Source: Haliotis asinina (lineage: Eukaryota; Mollusca; Gastropoda; Lepetellida; Haliotidae). Taken from it: a stretch of DNA of 64,000 nucleotides. The position numbers and the translations under genes were made by a program. The notes beneath the pieces are model-generated. The model did no database searches. It was given only the letters and a program-made list of their open reading frames with translations, and had not been told where the DNA came from. Within the stretch, counting starts at the first letter, position 1. Every line of letters begins with the position of its first letter. Of the stretch, positions 63,506-64,000 are shown one piece after another. The stretch covers positions 10,337,501-10,401,500 of the forward strand of contig NC_090287.1 of the NCBI RefSeq assembly GCF_037392515.1. The letters are read 5' to 3'.

Positions 63506-64000
63506 CATTCTCTTCCCACAGAGGTTACTTGTTGTATCTTTCTACGAACCTATGTTCTAATAGGACCATTTCATGGTGCATGTGTTCAGGATTCGTGATT
63601 GGTTGCATTCAGATTTAGGAATGCATCAGCGACGTTGTTTCAAAAGTGATTGTTTGTGAGGCCTTGGTAATTCCTGCATGCTTTGGGAACACTAAAACAT
63701 CTTCCATATTGCGATGCAAATGTTTTATGTAGACAGAACTCAGTCATGTTATGGCCAGATCAACTGTGTCTCCATAGCCCTCGTTGAAAACAGACAAGCT
63801 AGCCATTAAATGTCTTGTGTATTACATCAACACATGTCCCTGGCAGAAGAGGGATACTTGTATCCCCACACCTGCTTGTATTAGTCAAGTTGGATCTAAG
63901 TCGATGTAACACGTGTTCTGATTGGATAGAAAGAAGGGAGATAATTTGTGTTGCAATGTTTGGCCTCTAGGGGAGTTTATGAGCACCGGGAAATATGGTC
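63506..64000. mobile_element. Second Mutator-like MITE copy, runs off the window
   Basis: The left end cattctcttcccacagaggt matches the TIR at 35665. The interior (gattcgtgattggttgcatt through agtcgatgtaacacgtgttc to gattggatagaaagaaggga) matches the reverse complement of 35700-36030. The far end lies past 64000, in intron 10 of the phosphorylase gene. Confidence 0.8.

Overview
This is a eukaryotic, animal nuclear window carrying two intron-rich, conserved protein-coding genes arranged head to head. It is AT-rich, its exons are short with canonical GT-AG junctions, and it is densely seeded with two SINE families and other transposons. The abundant SINE whose tail reads gctggaatattgctgagtg followed by an (actc)n run is one I associate with vetigastropod molluscs, especially abalone (Haliotis). 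That taxon call is inference from memory, not a search result.

Layout. Bases 1-5212 are the flank beyond the minus-strand gene: degenerate repeats, a foldback element with a 35-bp minisatellite core (1665-2027) and several SINEs. Bases 5358-32015 hold a complete minus-strand gene of 28 coding exons that I assembled with consistent phases into 1062 codons: CEBPZ/Noc1/Mak21, a nucleolar factor for large-ribosomal-subunit assembly. One large intron of it holds a decayed DIRS-type tyrosine-recombinase retrotransposon (about 14670-19590). Others hold a reverse-transcriptase relic, a long foldback repeat, a 25-bp minisatellite and many SINEs. Bases 32016-32276 separate the two start codons and must contain a shared or overlapping promoter. 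From 32277 to the window end lies the 5' part (10 exons, about 468 codons) of a plus-strand glycogen phosphorylase. Its first intron is 16.4 kb. Its fourth intron holds a second DIRS-type element (51031-57237) inserted inside a SINE.

Biology. One gene serves ribosome biogenesis and the other glycogen breakdown, so a shared promoter would tie two growth and energy genes together. The rest of the window is a record of transposition: nested insertions with readable target-site duplications, two SINE families sharing one 3' tail (so probably one LINE partner), and non-autonomous hAT-like, Mutator-like and TTAA-flanked elements. No rRNA, genuine tRNA gene, CRISPR array or prokaryotic system is present. 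I found no clearly unprecedented system. The strongest items are the divergent gene pair, the complete DIRS end architecture with a recoverable empty site, the CRE-octamer minisatellite inside a hairpin, and a minisatellite that supplies a splice acceptor.
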